Part shown: piece after piece, positions 56,314 to 64,000 of the stretch
Position numbering within the stretch: the stretch's first letter is position 1
How the letters are laid out: each line of letters begins with the position of its first letter
Translations under genes and position numbers: made by a program
Source: an uncultured Bacteroidales bacterium
GTDB taxonomy: Bacteria; Bacteroidota; Bacteroidia; Bacteroidales; P3
Direction: 5' to 3'
DNA: 64,000 bases
Assembly: GCA_944320465.1 (NCBI GenBank)
Contig: CALUHO010000004.1
Coordinates: 62,001-126,000 of the forward strand
The notes under the pieces: generated by a model
Told to the model about the DNA's origin: nothing
Databases searched by the model: none
What the model saw: only the letters and a program-made list of their open reading frames with translations

Positions 56314-57924
56314 ATGGCACTGAATTTGAAACAGAACCTTTCGCAAAAGTTGATGCAGCGGCTTTCACCGCAGCAGGTACAGCTGCTAAAGCTGATGCAA
56401 GTGACCACGATGGATTTGGAACAGCGGGTCAAGGAAGAGTTACAGAATAATCCGGCTTTAGAGGAAGGGGATGGCGGGAAACAACAAGACGAGGTTTCAA
56501 TCAGTCAGCTGAAGGATGAGCCGGACGAGGTGCATTCAAACGATGATGACAGCGCGTCCGATGCCCGTTTGGATGCCATTTCCGAAGAAGGGGGCGGTGC
56601 ACAGGAAGGCGACCAAGGGGATTTTGACGTGGCAGATTATGTGGATAGGGATAAGGACGATTATGCCTACAAGCTTAAGGCGGGCAATTACCGGGATCCG
56701 GACGATACTTACGAGAATCCGGTTCGTTTCAAGCAAGGTTTCCAGGAACAGTTGCGCAATGAGTTGGGCATGCTTCCATTGGATTCGACACAGAGACAAA
56801 TAGGCGAAGTGATTATCGGCAATTTGGACGAAGATGGTTATTTGCAACGTTCGGTGGATGCGATGGTGAACGACATGGCTTTTACGTTGAATCTGATGGT
56901 GACTTCTGCGCAGGTGGAAGAGGTTTTGCAGATGATTCAAAAGATGGAGCCATGGGGCATTGGGGGCAAGGATTTGCGAGAGTGCTTGATGATACAGGTA
57001 AGGAACAGGTTGGACGAAGCCAAGACCGCCAAGGCGGACAAGGGGGAAATTGAAATCTTGCAGACGGCTTACCGGATTTTGGACAAATGCTTTGACGAGT
57101 TCGTGCATCGGCAATACGGGCGGTTGGCCGACCGGCTGGCAAAGGACAAGGACCGGTTGGGCAAGGCAATGGATCTGATTCGTTCTTTGAATCCTAAGCC
57201 GGGGCAAAGCGGGTTGGAATCGGCATCGCCAGAAGCTCCTACCTTGATACCGGATTTCTATTTGTCTAATGAAGACGGACAGCTGGTCTTGTCGTTGAAT
57301 GCCAAGAACGACCCTGATTTGAAGGTGAGTCCGGCTTACGAGCAAATGCTGGAAGCGTATGACGCGCAGCAGAAAAGCGAGGCCGTACCGGATTTCAAGC
57401 AGGAAAGTGCTAAGCATCGAAAGACCCGTGAAGCTGCGCAGTTTGTGGTGCAGAAAATAGATTCGGCCCGATGGTTCATGGAAATGATCCGGCAGCGAAA
57501 GGCTACGATGATGCGGATCATGCAGGCGATTGTGGATTACCAGCACGATTATTTCTTGGATGGCGATGTTGCCAGATTGAGGCCCATGAGGCTGAAAGAT
57601 ATTGCAGAGAAAGTGGGTATGGATATTTCCACGGTGTCGCGGGTCATCAATAATAAATACATACAGACACATTTCGGAACTTATCTGGTTAAGGAGTTTT
57701 TCTCTCAGTCTACCGAGAAAGAGGACGGGGAAGCGATTTCTACCTCTCAAGTCAAGGCGGCTTTGCAGCATCTTGTGGATAATGAAGACAAGAAGGCCCC
57801 GTTGACAGATGATGTGATAGAAGCGGAATTGCGCAAGCAAGGTTTTGTAGTGGCGCGGCGGACGGTGGCCAAGTATCGGGAAGGTTTAGGCATTCCTGTG
57901 GCCCGGATGCGGAAGCAGTTGTGA
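56314..57924 (+). CDS. rpoN: RNA polymerase sigma-54 factor
   Basis: 536 residues. Region I is Gln/Leu-rich (LNLKQNLSQKLMQRLSPQQV, QLLKLMQVTTMDLEQRV), followed by an acidic region II, the core-binding region, the HTH (LKDIAEKVGMDISTVSRVIN) and the RpoN box ARRTVAKYRE near 516-525. It directs RNA polymerase to -24/-12 promoters and needs AAA+ activators (family knowledge). A possible -7 box TAATTTTG lies at 56127-56134. Nothing else is seen in the 255-bp gap upstream. Confidence 0.98.
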   Translation: MALNLKQNLSQKLMQRLSPQQVQLLKLMQVTTMDLEQRVKEELQNNPALEEGDGGKQQDEVSISQLKDEPDEVHSNDDDSASDARLDAISEEGGGAQEGDQGDFDVADYVDRDKDDYAYKLKAGNYRDPDDTYENPVRFKQGFQEQLRNELGMLPLDSTQRQIGEVIIGNLDEDGYLQRSVDAMVNDMAFTLNLMVTSAQVEEVLQMIQKMEPWGIGGKDLRECLMIQVRNRLDEAKTAKADKGEIEILQTAYRILDKCFDEFVHRQYGRLADRLAKDKDRLGKAMDLIRSLNPKPGQSGLESASPEAPTLIPDFYLSNEDGQLVLSLNAKNDPDLKVSPAYEQMLEAYDAQQKSEAVPDFKQESAKHRKTREAAQFVVQKIDSARWFMEMIRQRKATMMRIMQAIVDYQHDYFLDGDVARLRPMRLKDIAEKVGMDISTVSRVINNKYIQTHFGTYLVKEFFSQSTEKEDGEAISTSQVKAALQHLVDNEDKKAPLTDDVIEAELRKQGFVVARRTVAKYREGLGIPVARMRKQL

Positions 57925-57931
57925 ATTTAAA

Positions 57932-60900
57932 TTGCAGATAGTCATGCAACAAAGGAACAAGATAGCCACTGGATTGGTTTCAATGCCGGTATCTTGCAAC
58001 AGACAGAAACCGGACGGGAAAAAGAAGGCATGGCGGATTTTCAAGATTTGCTTGCTGACTTTTTTTTCCTTGATTCTGTTTTTGAGTGGCATTGTGGCTT
58101 GTTTGGTCAATTTTGTTTTTACTCCTGAAAAAGTGACGCCGGTGGTGGAGAGGATTGCCAGCGATTATCTGGATGCCGAGGTGAAGATAGGCAGCGTGGA
58201 ACTGACGTTTTTTTCCACTTATCCTCGTGTGGCTTTGGATGTGAAGGATGGCCTGGTGGTCTCACATGCCTTGAAGGATTCCTGTTTCGACAAGACCGAT
58301 ACGCTGATTGGTTTCAAGGATTGCCGGATCAAGGCGAACCTTGGGGCGTATCTGGCGCGCAAGCGGGTCGTGGTGCGCAATATCACGATAGACAGCGCCC
58401 GCATGTACTTGTTTACGGATAAGAACGGGGTTTCGAACTACGATATTTTCAAAAAGAGCAATGCCGGGGAAGGCGATTCCTTTCTGATGGCGGATTCGGT
58501 GGCCGGGGCGGATTCCGCAGCTTTGATAGCGGATTCCGTGCTTTCCGATACGGAGAATACGGCGAATGCCGATTCGGTGGCTTCTCCGCTCCTCCGGGGC
58601 ATCCATGTCCGTTCCTTGATTTTGAATGATGCCTATGTCTATTTCGATGATCGGTCCAACCGAGTCTATGGCCGGGTGGAAGGCGCGGACTTGCGGGCAC
58701 GCCTGAGCCTTTCCAAACCGGTGTCGCGCTTGAAATTGGATTTCAGCAACGACAATGTGCTTTTCTGGCAGGACAACGAGCTTTTGGTCAACAAGGTTTC
58801 GTTGGGCATCAAGACTAATCTGGATATCAACCGGGATTCCTTGGTTTGCCATTTGAACAAGGCGGTGGTGAAGGTGAACGATATCGGTTTCGCCGCTCGG
58901 GGCAACTTCCGCGTGGACACGGCACAGCACGGCATCGCGATGGATTTGGGCTTCGGCCTGAGGACGCCCTCGCTCAAGGATGTGCTTTCGATGATTCCGG
59001 AGTCCGTGCTGGCCAAGAACGATGTGGATGCCGAAGGAGAGGTCTCTCTGGGCGGCAAGCTGCACGGAATATACGGGAAGGGGAAGATGCCGGAGGCTTC
59101 GCTCAAGGTTCGTATCAAGAACGGTTCGGCGCACTACGCGGGGATGCCATACGGGATAGACACGCTGACGGCCGACTTCGATGCCTTTGTGGATATGAGC
59201 AAGCGCAAGGATTCCTATGCCGATTTGAAGATTTTCCGGCTCAAGGCGATGGATGTGGATGTGTTGGCCTCGTGCAAGGTGGAGCATCTGCTGACAGATC
59301 CGGTGGTGAGCCTGTCCACGAACACGAATGTGGACTTGTCGGTGCTACATAAGATTTTCCCCTTGCAGCCGGGCGTGGCGATGGGCGGGGTCCTGGATGC
59401 CGATTTGAAAGGGCATTTCAAGCTGGAGGATATCCGGAACGAGAATTACGGGAAGATTCAGATGAAGGGGACTCTGGGGCTGGATCGTATTTACTTGGAT
59501 GATACGGCTAAGGATTTCTATTCCAAGGCCAATGCCACTTTCAAGTTCCAGGGAGACCGTTACCTTGGCGCCAATTTCACGATTCATAAGTTGTTGTGGA
59601 ACGGGAAACATATAAAGGCGTATATGGATACCTTGCGGGTTCGCGCCTTGACGGTGCCGCCCAAGGATTCGGGGCATATTGCCTTGCTGACGGCGGACAT
59701 CAAGTTCAAGAAAGTGTTTGCCAAGCTGGCCGATACCCTGTTTTTCTTCAATACGAATACCGAGGCCAAGGCCACCTTGAAGCCGCATCCCAAGAATCCC
59801 AAGCGGGCGTATGCTTTGTTCGATTTCGAGACGGATACGATTTATGCCCGCTCGGGGCAGGCGGAAGCCAAACTGCGCAAAGGGACGGTGCATGTGGATT
59901 TGACGCATCTGAAGGATTCCATCTGGTATCCGAAGGCCAATATGGATTTCCACCGGGCGGTGTTCGTTGTACCCGATTTCGCGCAGCCGTTGAGGTTCAA
60001 CCGTTTGAAAGCCAAGATGGACGGAGGCAATGTGGATATTCAGCGAGCCAATCTCCGGATGGGGCGTTCGCAACTCACTATCAAAGGTTCGTTCAAGAAG
60101 CTGTTCAAGGTCTTTTACATGGGTGAGACTTTGAAGGCGGATATTACGCTGAAGTCGAAGATGCTGGACTGCAACCAGCTGATTAACTCGATTTCCAAGC
60201 CGGCGGATAGTTCCTTGCAGAACTTGAACGAGATGACGGCGGCGGAGGAAGCGGCGCAGGATGCCTTGGACGATGCCGTGGAGACGGCTTCCGTGCAGGA
60301 TACCTTGATGGAGGATATCGCTTTGTTCTTGGTACCGGACAAGCTGGATCTGAAGCTGAAGCTGGATGCCAAGAAGGTGATTTACGACAAGATGGTGTTT
60401 GAGAATATCAAGGGGGATGCCGTGCTGCGGAATCGGGCGGTGAATTTGCGGGAATTGGATTTGGAGGCGATGGGGGCTTCGATGAAGCTGAGCATGGTGT
60501 ATGCCACGCCCTCGCCCAAGCAGGCGGACGCTGGTTTCGACTTGGATATCCATGACATCCAGATTGAAAAGCTGATCGAGTTCATACCTTCTTTGGATTC
60601 GACATTGCCTATGTTGCGTTCGTTCCAAGGCACGGTGGACGTGCAGACGGAAATGTCAGCGCGTTTGGATCCCTCGATGACGATTATGCTGCCTTCACTG
60701 ACGGCGGCTTTACGGCTGCATGGCGAGCAGTTGGTGCTGTTGGACGGGGAGACTTTTGCGGAGATTTCCAAGCTGTTGATGTTCAAGAACAAGGAGAGGA
60801 ACATGATTGACAGTATCTCGGCAGTGGTAACGGTACAGGACGGGGAAGTGACGGTATACCCGTTCATGATAGAAATCGACCGTTACAAGGTGGCGGTTGG

Positions 60901-61189
60901 CGGGCATCAGGACCTGGCGATGAATTTCGATTACCATATCTCGGTTTTGAAGTCGCCGCTGCCGTTCCGTTTGGGGGTGAACGTGCGGGGCAATATGGAC
61001 AAGATGAAGATCGGCTTGGGCAAGGTTTTGTACAAGGATTCGTTCACGCCGGCTGCTATCCGGGCGGTGGACAGTGCGCGTTTGGATTTGGGACGGCAGA
61101 TTGTGGACCAGTTCGAGGGTTGGATGAACCGGGAAAGACGGGTTATCCGTCGGGTGGATTTCCCGGTGGTGCCTCGCGGGGAAGAATAG
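57932..61189 (+). CDS. AsmA-family protein
   Basis: 1085 residues, 7 bp after rpoN. A cytoplasmic basic N-terminus (about 1-35) is followed by one transmembrane helix (ICLLTFFSLILFLSGIVACL) and the AsmA N-terminal domain (PVVERIASDYLDAEVKIGSV, ELTFFSTYPRVALDVKDGLV). The C-terminal region carries the conserved motif with GFDLDIHDIQIEKLIEFIPS and GVNVRGNMDKMKIGLGKVLY. AsmA/TamB/YhdP-type proteins form periplasmic beta-taco bridges for lipid transport to the outer membrane (family knowledge). An additional short start at 57944 (MQQR) is possible. Confidence 0.9.
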   Translation: MQIVMQQRNKIATGLVSMPVSCNRQKPDGKKKAWRIFKICLLTFFSLILFLSGIVACLVNFVFTPEKVTPVVERIASDYLDAEVKIGSVELTFFSTYPRVALDVKDGLVVSHALKDSCFDKTDTLIGFKDCRIKANLGAYLARKRVVVRNITIDSARMYLFTDKNGVSNYDIFKKSNAGEGDSFLMADSVAGADSAALIADSVLSDTENTANADSVASPLLRGIHVRSLILNDAYVYFDDRSNRVYGRVEGADLRARLSLSKPVSRLKLDFSNDNVLFWQDNELLVNKVSLGIKTNLDINRDSLVCHLNKAVVKVNDIGFAARGNFRVDTAQHGIAMDLGFGLRTPSLKDVLSMIPESVLAKNDVDAEGEVSLGGKLHGIYGKGKMPEASLKVRIKNGSAHYAGMPYGIDTLTADFDAFVDMSKRKDSYADLKIFRLKAMDVDVLASCKVEHLLTDPVVSLSTNTNVDLSVLHKIFPLQPGVAMGGVLDADLKGHFKLEDIRNENYGKIQMKGTLGLDRIYLDDTAKDFYSKANATFKFQGDRYLGANFTIHKLLWNGKHIKAYMDTLRVRALTVPPKDSGHIALLTADIKFKKVFAKLADTLFFFNTNTEAKATLKPHPKNPKRAYALFDFETDTIYARSGQAEAKLRKGTVHVDLTHLKDSIWYPKANMDFHRAVFVVPDFAQPLRFNRLKAKMDGGNVDIQRANLRMGRSQLTIKGSFKKLFKVFYMGETLKADITLKSKMLDCNQLINSISKPADSSLQNLNEMTAAEEAAQDALDDAVETASVQDTLMEDIALFLVPDKLDLKLKLDAKKVIYDKMVFENIKGDAVLRNRAVNLRELDLEAMGASMKLSMVYATPSPKQADAGFDLDIHDIQIEKLIEFIPSLDSTLPMLRSFQGTVDVQTEMSARLDPSMTIMLPSLTAALRLHGEQLVLLDGETFAEISKLLMFKNKERNMIDSISAVVTVQDGEVTVYPFMIEIDRYKVAVGGHQDLAMNFDYHISVLKSPLPFRLGVNVRGNMDKMKIGLGKVLYKDSFTPAAIRAVDSARLDLGRQIVDQFEGWMNRERRVIRRVDFPVVPRGEE

Positions 61190-61312
61190 TTTTGTTGAGT
61201 TGTCAACACACTATGAACAGGCGTTGATAACTTAATTTATTGATTTGTATTGTATTGTTTGTTTTATTGGAAAATAGGGGTAGAAAATTTAGGACAATTC
61301 AAAAAACTTGCC

Positions 61313-61320
61313 TATCTTTG
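61313..61320 (+). promoter_or_regulatory. -7 box of the rplU-rpmA operon
   Basis: TATCTTTG, exact match to TAnnTTTG, 29 bp before the rplU start; a weak -33 (TTTA) lies 21 bp upstream. Confidence 0.6.
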
Positions 61321-61349
61321 CGCCCCTGTTTGAGAAAATACTTAAAGAT

Positions 61350-61658
61350 ATGTACGCTATTGTTGATATAGCCGGTCAGCAGTTCAAGGTTGAGGAAAAC
61401 CAGAAGGTTATCGTGAACCGGTTAGCAGCTAATGAAGGTGACAGTGTTGAGTTCAACAAGGTTCTGTTGAAGGACAACGACGGTCAGGTTGAAGTAGGCA
61501 TGCCTACTTTGGAAGGTTCCAAGGTAACTGCGAAGGTTCTTGGTCATGTGAAAGGCGACAAGGTAATCATCTTCAAGAAGAAGAGAAGGAAAGGTTATCA
61601 GAAGCGCACGGGTTTCCGGGCTTCTTTGACCCAGATCCAGATTGAAAAGATCGCCTAA
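61350..61658 (+). CDS. rplU: 50S ribosomal protein L21
   Basis: 102 residues from MYAIVDIAGQQFKVEENQKV (61350); the open frame runs 14 codons further upstream over the promoter box and is not used. Typical L21 features: KVIVNRL, GHVKGDKVIIFKKKRRKGYQ and the C-terminal TGFRASLTQIQIEKI. It binds 23S rRNA. It is followed 72 bp later by rpmA, the universal pair. Confidence 0.97.
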   Translation: MYAIVDIAGQQFKVEENQKVIVNRLAANEGDSVEFNKVLLKDNDGQVEVGMPTLEGSKVTAKVLGHVKGDKVIIFKKKRRKGYQKRTGFRASLTQIQIEKIA

Positions 61659-61730
61659 TCTTGCGCGGGTTGCCGCCGGGAAGGTGGGCATCGCCACTAA
61701 CGGAGTAATAACTTTTAAAGGAATAGAACA

Positions 61731-61994
61731 ATGGCACATAAGAAAGGCGTCGGTAGTTCCGATAACGGCCGTGAGTCAGAAAGCAAACGCTTGGGTGTGA
61801 AACTTTTCGGTGGCCAAGTGGCTACTGCGGGCAATATTATTGTACGTCAACGGGGTACCAAGTACCATCCGGGACAGAATGTAGGTCTGGGCAAAGATCA
61901 TACGCTCTTTGCTTTGGTTGACGGTGTGGTGACTTTCAAGCGCAACCGTCTGACCGGCCGTCCTTACGTTTCGGTTATTCCGGCCGAAAGCTAG
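61731..61994 (+). CDS. rpmA: 50S ribosomal protein L27
   Basis: 87 residues, [20 protein letters not shown] start, [20 protein letters not shown] core; the N-terminal tail reaches the peptidyl-transferase centre (family knowledge). The N-terminus needs no protease processing. It is followed by a strong terminator. Confidence 0.98.
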   Translation: MAHKKGVGSSDNGRESESKRLGVKLFGGQVATAGNIIVRQRGTKYHPGQNVGLGKDHTLFALVDGVVTFKRNRLTGRPYVSVIPAES

Positions 61995-62127
61995 GATTGA
62001 CCTACGGGAATCAGCTCTTTTGCACTTTGGCTTTGTTTCCGGGTTGCTTGCGGTGGCGCGGGATGAAGCAAGGAAAAGAGGCGTTTCCATCTTGTATCGG
62101 CATCTGTTTTTAATGTTTTAGTTTTTG

Positions 62128-62161
62128 GAGGGTGTATCTCGCGATGCACCCTCTTTTTTTG
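62128..62161 (+). terminator. rho-independent terminator of rplU-rpmA
   Basis: GAGGGTG (62128-62134) and CACCCTC (62147-62153), with further pairing inwards, followed by eight Ts. Confidence 0.85.
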
Positions 62162-62331
62162 TTATTAGCTTCGCTGCAGACTTGGTGGCTTGGATTTGTT
62201 TTTTGATTTCAATTTTGATGCGGTTGTCCTGGGATTCGCCGTAGGGTGCGCGTGAGTTCGCGCCGGGTCGTTTTGGGTTGTAGCCGACTTTTGCCTATGT
62301 TTGTAGTTCCTTTTTCAAATATGGGGGTATT

Positions 62332-63066
62332 ATGAAAGCTGATTTGTTTCGCTGGGTTGGGCAATGCGGTGCGAGGTTCTTGATTTTGTCTTTTTGGGGG
62401 GGGTGTGCGTTGGCCTTTGGCTCGTTGCAGGCGCAGGAAGCGTCCCGATATATCGAGGTGGTCGGGACGGCCGAGATGGAGATTGTGCCTGACAGGATTC
62501 ATTATATCATCGAGATTCGGGAATATTTTGCCGAGGAGTTCGACGGGCATTCCAAGCCGGAGGAGTATCGGACCAAGGTGCCGTTGAAGCAGATAGAGGG
62601 TGGCTTGCGGGAATCTTTGTCGTTGGCTGGCATTGTGGAGAGCGATATTCAGACGCAGGAAGTGGGCGATTACTGGCGTCAGGAAGGCCGGGATTTCTTG
62701 GTGTCCAAGCGTTTCGATATCACCTTGCATAATTTTCAGCAGATTGATGGGATTATCAGGCATCTGGATACGCGGGGCATCAACACGATGTATATCGGGG
62801 AATTGGAAAGCGACAGCATGGATGTATGTCATCGGCAGGGGAAGATTGCGGCTTTGAAAGCGGCCGAACGCAAGGCGGCGTATATGGTGGAGGCTTTGGG
62901 CAAGAAATTAGGCGGGGTGCTCCGTATTGTGGAAGAGGGTGGCACGGATGGCTACGGCTTGGCCAAGCGCAGCAATGTGATGCTTTCCGAGGCAGCGGGC
63001 TTCGATGGATTCCGCTCGATTACCAATACGTATTCCGTACTGGTTCGCTTTGCGATTGAGGAATAA
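62332..63066 (+). CDS. SIMPL-domain (DUF541) periplasmic protein
   Basis: 244 residues. Signal peptide FLILSFWGGCALAFGSLQAQ, cut after AQ. The SIMPL fold is visible: YIEVVGTAEMEIVPDRIHYI, LAGIVESDIQTQEVGDYW, AALKAAERKAAYMVEALGKK and a C-terminal VLVRFAIEE. Members are small periplasmic or outer-membrane proteins of unclear role (linked to oxidative stress in E. coli YggE). Single gene; the 337-bp gap before it holds only the terminator and no other feature I can support. Confidence 0.9.
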   Translation: MKADLFRWVGQCGARFLILSFWGGCALAFGSLQAQEASRYIEVVGTAEMEIVPDRIHYIIEIREYFAEEFDGHSKPEEYRTKVPLKQIEGGLRESLSLAGIVESDIQTQEVGDYWRQEGRDFLVSKRFDITLHNFQQIDGIIRHLDTRGINTMYIGELESDSMDVCHRQGKIAALKAAERKAAYMVEALGKKLGGVLRIVEEGGTDGYGLAKRSNVMLSEAAGFDGFRSITNTYSVLVRFAIEE

Positions 63067-63179
63067 AGCACGAACCTTTTTTGAGAGGAGAAATTGCCTT
63101 GCGCGTAATTTTAGAACTCTATAATTTTCTTTAGGCAGATTCCGTTTAATTCGGCCTTAGAGATACTTCTATTGCGGAT

Positions 63180-63444
63180 TGCAGGTTTCTTGGCAAGAGA
63201 CCTGCAACGGTTTTGCAAAAATAGGGATTTTTCTTGATAGTTAAAATTGTGTTTTTAATTCAATTTGATGGAATTTCTGTATTTTGTATTGATAATCATG
63301 GCTGATCTGTAAAGCCAGAAGCATTCAGGATATTATTCATTGACTTTTGTGAAAAAGCAGTTTTGTTATTGTGTTTTTCTTAACATATTGATTGTTTGTC
63401 AAATAAATACTTTTCATTGCAGGTCTCTTAGGAAGAAACCGGCA
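63180..63444. promoter_or_regulatory. probable invertible promoter segment 2
   Basis: 27-bp repeats at 63180-63206 (TGCAGGTTTCTTG / CAAGAGACCTGCA) and 63418-63444 (TGCAGGTCTCTTA ... GAAACCGGCA), opposite polarity, with a few mismatches. Between them, 211 bp carry a minus-strand promoter at the left end: TTTT, 19 bp, TATTTTTG (63223-63216). Inversion would place that box at 63401-63408, 74 bp before the ATG at 63482. The right end now holds only a weak TACTTTTC box. The geometry is almost the same as at 29854-30225. Confidence 0.55.
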
Positions 63445-63481
63445 ATGGACAATTGTTTATTAATTCAAAAAATCAAAACAA

Positions 63482-63925
63482 ATGAGAAAACTGATTCTTT
63501 TTGCATTGGTGGCAATGCTTTGCAGCTCTTGTGCTGTGACTTACAAGACAAGGACGGCCAGAATGGCTACAGTTCCTGCTACTTTTTGGACGATTCCCAG
63601 TCTGGCGGATTTGGAGGTGAAGGAAGAAAAGGTCTCTGGGAACAGCGAAGGTGATGTGAACAGGAGAAAGTTTTTCTTGGGAAAGAAAGTTCAGGAAGAC
63701 AATGCGATTGTCAAGGCGTTGCAGTCTTGTGGGGCGGATGTTCTGATTGAACCTCAGTTTGTTTACGAATACAAGAAAGCCCGTTTGCAGAAAGTGACGG
63801 TGACAGGATATCCCGGTTATTTCCGCAATTTCCGTGCTGTGCCTTATGAAGACATCAAGCCTAAGGATTGTGATAAGGAAGCAGTGCCGCAAGTAGTTAT
63901 CTATAGTGCCGGTGAACAAAAATAA
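63482..63925 (+). CDS. small lipoprotein, intact paralogue of 27004
   Basis: 147 residues; MRKLILFALVAMLCSSCAVT signal peptide with lipobox CSSC. The mature part (TARMATVPATFWTIPSLADL, KALQSCGADVLIEPQFVYEY, KVTVTGYPGYFRNFRAVPYE) is about 85% identical by eye to the protein at 27004, which has a broken frame. First gene behind invertible segment 2, 37 bp from its proximal repeat, and 6 bp before the next gene. Function unknown; probably outer-membrane or surface located. Confidence 0.8.
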   Translation: MRKLILFALVAMLCSSCAVTYKTRTARMATVPATFWTIPSLADLEVKEEKVSGNSEGDVNRRKFFLGKKVQEDNAIVKALQSCGADVLIEPQFVYEYKKARLQKVTVTGYPGYFRNFRAVPYEDIKPKDCDKEAVPQVVIYSAGEQK

Positions 63926-63931
63926 GCTGCC

Positions 63932-64000
63932 ATGAAACGGATATTGCAGCTATTGGTTTGTGGCCTGGGAATAGGGCTTTTGTTTTCGTCCTGTTCCATG
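63932..64000 (+). CDS. start of lipoprotein/beta-barrel fusion gene (partial)
   Basis: Only 23 codons are in the window: MKRILQLLVCGLGIGLLFSS then CSM, nearly the same as the start of the 27478 gene (MKRILQLMLLGAGIGILFSS). It repeats the 27004-27478 gene order and 6-bp spacing. The rest lies beyond the window edge. Confidence 0.8.
   Translation, partial: MKRILQLLVCGLGIGLLFSSCSM

Overview
The window reads as chromosome of a type IX secretion (T9SS)-bearing member of the Bacteroidales (Bacteroidota). The evidence is repeated Bacteroidota-type promoters (TTTG, about 18-22 bp, then TAnnTTTG), T9SS C-terminal sorting domains on secreted giants, BspA-like, GLUG and FISUMP-like surface proteins, a DUF5723 outer-membrane protein and an IS982-type element. 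The genus cannot be resolved by eye. No tRNA, rRNA or CRISPR array was seen.

Layout. 0-6 kb: pckA and a large TolB-propeller/outer-membrane-barrel protein. 6-13 kb: a TPR/LuxR-type membrane regulator and a GLUG/BIG2 T9SS substrate. 13-20 kb: a decaying zone with an M20 peptidase pseudogene, a truncated secreted ORF, a DUF4143-type AAA ATPase and a nonsense-interrupted, 3'-truncated cleaved-adhesin-like gene. 20-24 kb: sufBCD. 24-28.6 kb: a run of small lipoproteins and beta-barrels, two of them with apparent 1-bp frame breaks in the signal peptide. 28.7-29.8 kb: a dead IS982-family element. 29.85-30.23 kb: a probable invertible promoter. 30.3-37.9 kb: a co-oriented envelope operon (OmpA, VWA lipoprotein, two lipoproteins, DUF5723 barrel, small barrel), followed by an EF-hand/LRR T9SS substrate to 41.6 kb and remnants of two more surface genes. 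43.7-56 kb: an exopolysaccharide locus (MBOAT and AlgJ/AlgX-like O-acetylation pair, flippase, two glycosyltransferases, glucuronyl C5-epimerase-like protein, two tandem paralogous polymerases, ligase-like protein). 56-63 kb: rpoN, an AsmA-like protein, rplU-rpmA and a SIMPL protein. 63.2-64 kb: a second probable invertible promoter in front of a second copy of the small-lipoprotein cassette, cut by the window end.

The most notable signal is a pair of 27-bp near-palindromes in opposite orientation, bracketing about 320 bp and about 210 bp upstream of two surface-protein transcription units (29854-30225 and 63180-63444). In each, a Bacteroidota -7 box lies at the distal end and points away from the gene, and the proximal repeat ends 37-38 bp before the start codon. 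If the segments invert, that box would land 74-76 bp from the start codon. This looks like phase-variable ON/OFF control, with both loci drawn here OFF. A degenerate single copy precedes the first lipoprotein cluster. No recombinase gene is visible in the window.

A second layer is a dispersed palindromic repeat with CCCAAATCGGTCAT ends. It abuts or overlaps the stop codons of pckA, the AAA ATPase gene and sufD, and in two places supplies the 3' end of a truncated ORF on the other strand.
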